The notes under the pieces are model-generated. The model did not search any database. It worked only from the letters and a program-made list of their open reading frames with translations, and was not told the DNA's origin. Positions 62,624-64,000 of a DNA stretch of 64,000 nucleotides are shown here, one piece after another. Both the position numbers and the translations under genes were made by a program. The first letter of the stretch is position 1; every line of letters begins with the position of its first letter. The stretch comes from Phyllobacterium endophyticum (lineage in GTDB: Bacteria; Pseudomonadota; Alphaproteobacteria; Rhizobiales; Rhizobiaceae): assembly GCF_003010935.1 (NCBI RefSeq), contig NZ_PGGN01000002.1:620001-684000 (forward strand), written 5' to 3'.

Positions 62624-63676
62624 ATGAAAATTGCTCAAATCGCCCCGCTTGCCGAACGGGTTCCGCCGAAGCTTTACGGGGGAACAGAGCGAATAGTATC
62701 TTACCTGACAGAAGAATTCGTCCGGGACGGTCACGACGTGACCTTGTTCGCCAGTGGCGATTCAATGACCAGTGCAAAGCTCGTTGCTTGCTCGGACGTT
62801 GCACTGAGGCTAAATCCCGCAGTCCAGGATCCTATTCCGCATCAGGTTCTGATGCTTGAGGAAGTTCGGCAGCGCGCGCACGAATTCGATGTGCTTCATT
62901 TTCATGTAGATGTCCTGCATTTTCCGATAATCCGGGACTTCGCCGCAAGAACGGTAACCACCCTGCATGGGCGCCTGGACCTTGCAGATCTCCAGCCGTT
63001 CTACAGGGCATTTCCGGATATACCCCTGGTCTCGATCTCGGATAGCCAGCGCCAGCCTATGCCGCCGGTAAACTGGCGCGGAACCGTGTATCATGGTCTT
63101 CCGATAAGCTTGCTGCCATTTACAGAAAAGCCGCAGAATCCCTACCTTGCCTTCCTTGGCCGGATCTCACCGGAGAAACGTCCGGATCGGGCCATAGAAA
63201 TTGCCTTGAGAACCGGTCTTCCACTCAAGATTGCCGCAAAGGTGGACAAGATCGATGAGACATACTGGCTCAACGTCATCAAGCCATTGATAATGAGCAA
63301 TCAGAACGTCGAGTTCATCGGCGAAATTGCAGAGCACGAGAAGCCGGATTTTCTCGGTAATGCAAGTGCCCTCCTCTTTCCGATAGACTGGCCGGAACCC
63401 TTCGGTCTGGCAATGATCGAAGCAATGGCGTGCGGGACACCGACGCTCGCTTTCCGCTGCGGGTCTGCTCCGGAGGTGGTGGATGACGGTATTTCTGGTA
63501 TCCTCGTCGATAGCATGAGTCAGGCAGTCGCGAGTATCGGAGAGGTGATCGGCCTCGACCGCCGAAAGGTCAGAGCAACCTTCGAGCAGCGGTTCACCGT
63601 GCAGCGGATGGCGATGGATTATCTGGATATCTACCGCAGTCTGCCCGACTCCAATGCTCACTGGGCGGCGGAGTAA
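62624..63676 (+). CDS. Glycosyltransferase family 4 protein
   Basis: A 350-residue GT-B glycosyltransferase. The N-terminal domain begins IAQIAPLAERVPPKLYGGTERIVSYLTEEF, a pattern of GT4 sugar-nucleotide transferases; the C-terminal domain has the EX7E-type block PFGLAMIEAMACGTPTLAF. The acceptor is unknown; the next gene is an amylo-alpha-1,6-glucosidase, so a storage or osmoprotective glucan is possible. An EcfG-like site precedes it. Confidence 0.88.
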   Translation: MKIAQIAPLAERVPPKLYGGTERIVSYLTEEFVRDGHDVTLFASGDSMTSAKLVACSDVALRLNPAVQDPIPHQVLMLEEVRQRAHEFDVLHFHVDVLHFPIIRDFAARTVTTLHGRLDLADLQPFYRAFPDIPLVSISDSQRQPMPPVNWRGTVYHGLPISLLPFTEKPQNPYLAFLGRISPEKRPDRAIEIALRTGLPLKIAAKVDKIDETYWLNVIKPLIMSNQNVEFIGEIAEHEKPDFLGNASALLFPIDWPEPFGLAMIEAMACGTPTLAFRCGSAPEVVDDGISGILVDSMSQAVASIGEVIGLDRRKVRATFEQRFTVQRMAMDYLDIYRSLPDSNAHWAAE

Positions 63677-63717
63677 TTGTCCGCCAAGAGTCACCTGATA
63701 GCTAAAAGGGGAAACTC

Positions 63718-64000
63718 ATGTCCACTGCCAATGCTGAACCCCGTGTTGAGACGCTTGGCGTGTCGGCTATCGATGCGCCAGCCACCCCGTTTTACATCCC
63801 GGCTGCGGAATCTCTCCAGGAGCGGCGTCCGCGAACCTTGAAACATGGCGATACGTTCGGGGTCTTCGATCACAATGGCGATGCCCGCGTTGGTTCTGGT
63901 ATGCCCGAGGGGCTTTTCCATCGTGATACCCGGCACTTGTCGCATTTATCCCTGAGCATAAACGGCGCGCGGCCAATGCTTCTGTCGTCGACGTTGCGCG
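63718..64000 (+). CDS. Amylo-alpha-1,6-glucosidase / glycogen-debranching-type protein (N-terminal part)
   Basis: The gene runs out of the window; 94 codons are present. The ATG at 63718 has AAAGGGG about ten bases before it. The segment GVFDHNGDARVGSGMPEGLFHRDTRHLSHLSLSINGARP is the N-terminal GDE domain pattern of debranching enzymes, with the DTR signature. The gene follows the GT4 gene by 41 bases. Confidence 0.85.
   Translation, partial: MSTANAEPRVETLGVSAIDAPATPFYIPAAESLQERRPRTLKHGDTFGVFDHNGDARVGSGMPEGLFHRDTRHLSHLSLSINGARPMLLSSTLR

Noticed and set aside
1-64000. CRISPR arrays, prophage or conjugative genes
   Set aside because: I saw no spaced direct repeats, no phage structural or integrase genes; the only repeat array is the coding IPSP repeat.

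Overview
The window is about 57 % GC chromosomal DNA of a Hyphomicrobiales (Rhizobiales) alphaproteobacterium, most like the Phyllobacteriaceae/Brucellaceae. The evidence is the gene order cinA-ispDF-dusB-ntrB-ntrC-ntrY-ntrX-dat-hfq-hflX-mazG, the fused IspD-IspF enzyme, several DUF982 proteins, and promoter motifs of the alphaproteobacterial general stress sigma factor EcfG. Assignment to a genus is inference.

Region 1 (1-19.6 kb) is core housekeeping: cinA and ispDF (minus), then dusB-ntrB-ntrC and ntrY-ntrX (plus), encoding nitrogen-control sensor/regulator pairs. Three genes (yfbU-like, DUF1993, an aldo/keto reductase) lie between ntrC and ntrY. After ntrX come an MBL-fold hydrolase, a beta-propeller lactonase, a D-amino-acid aminotransferase, hfq and hflX, then a nitrilase-fold lipoprotein, mazG and a small periplasmic protein. 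Region 2 (19.7-31.3 kb) has an IS30-type transposase remnant and a long minus-strand run: ybaK-like, MBL hydrolase, tatD, metG, holB, tmk, a D,D-carboxypeptidase homologue that lacks key catalytic residues, rlpA and a large MscS-type channel, ending at tRNA-Ser(UGA).

Region 3 (31.3-43.5 kb) is accessory metabolism: Mn-catalase, a polar amino-acid ABC importer, a DEDDh exonuclease, an unknown 700-residue envelope protein with a 15-residue IPSP repeat, a ribose-type sugar ABC importer and a DUF2161 protein. Region 4 (43.6-51.1 kb) is a minus-strand four-gene unit: a glycosyltransferase/UDP-galactopyranose mutase fusion, a GH1-like/RmlD-like fusion, a second GH1-like protein and an ABC exporter. 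An EcfG-like promoter lies upstream. It looks like a stress-controlled locus that makes and exports a galactofuranose-containing glycan, and is the best candidate here for an undescribed system.

Region 5 (51.4-64 kb) is a stress-response island: a LOV-HWE histidine kinase, three DUF982 proteins, a PepSY-like periplasmic protein, a Gly/Ala-rich stress protein, VOC, SDR and tautomerase proteins, a ClC channel separated from its CBS domain by a one-base frameshift, a DHFR-like reductase, two Hsp20 chaperones behind a ROSE-like leader, and the start of a glycosyltransferase/amylo-alpha-1,6-glucosidase pair. GGAAC-N16/17-(C/G/A)GTT motifs lie before several of these genes and before the Mn-catalase, which suggests one regulon fed by light or other input through the HWE kinase.
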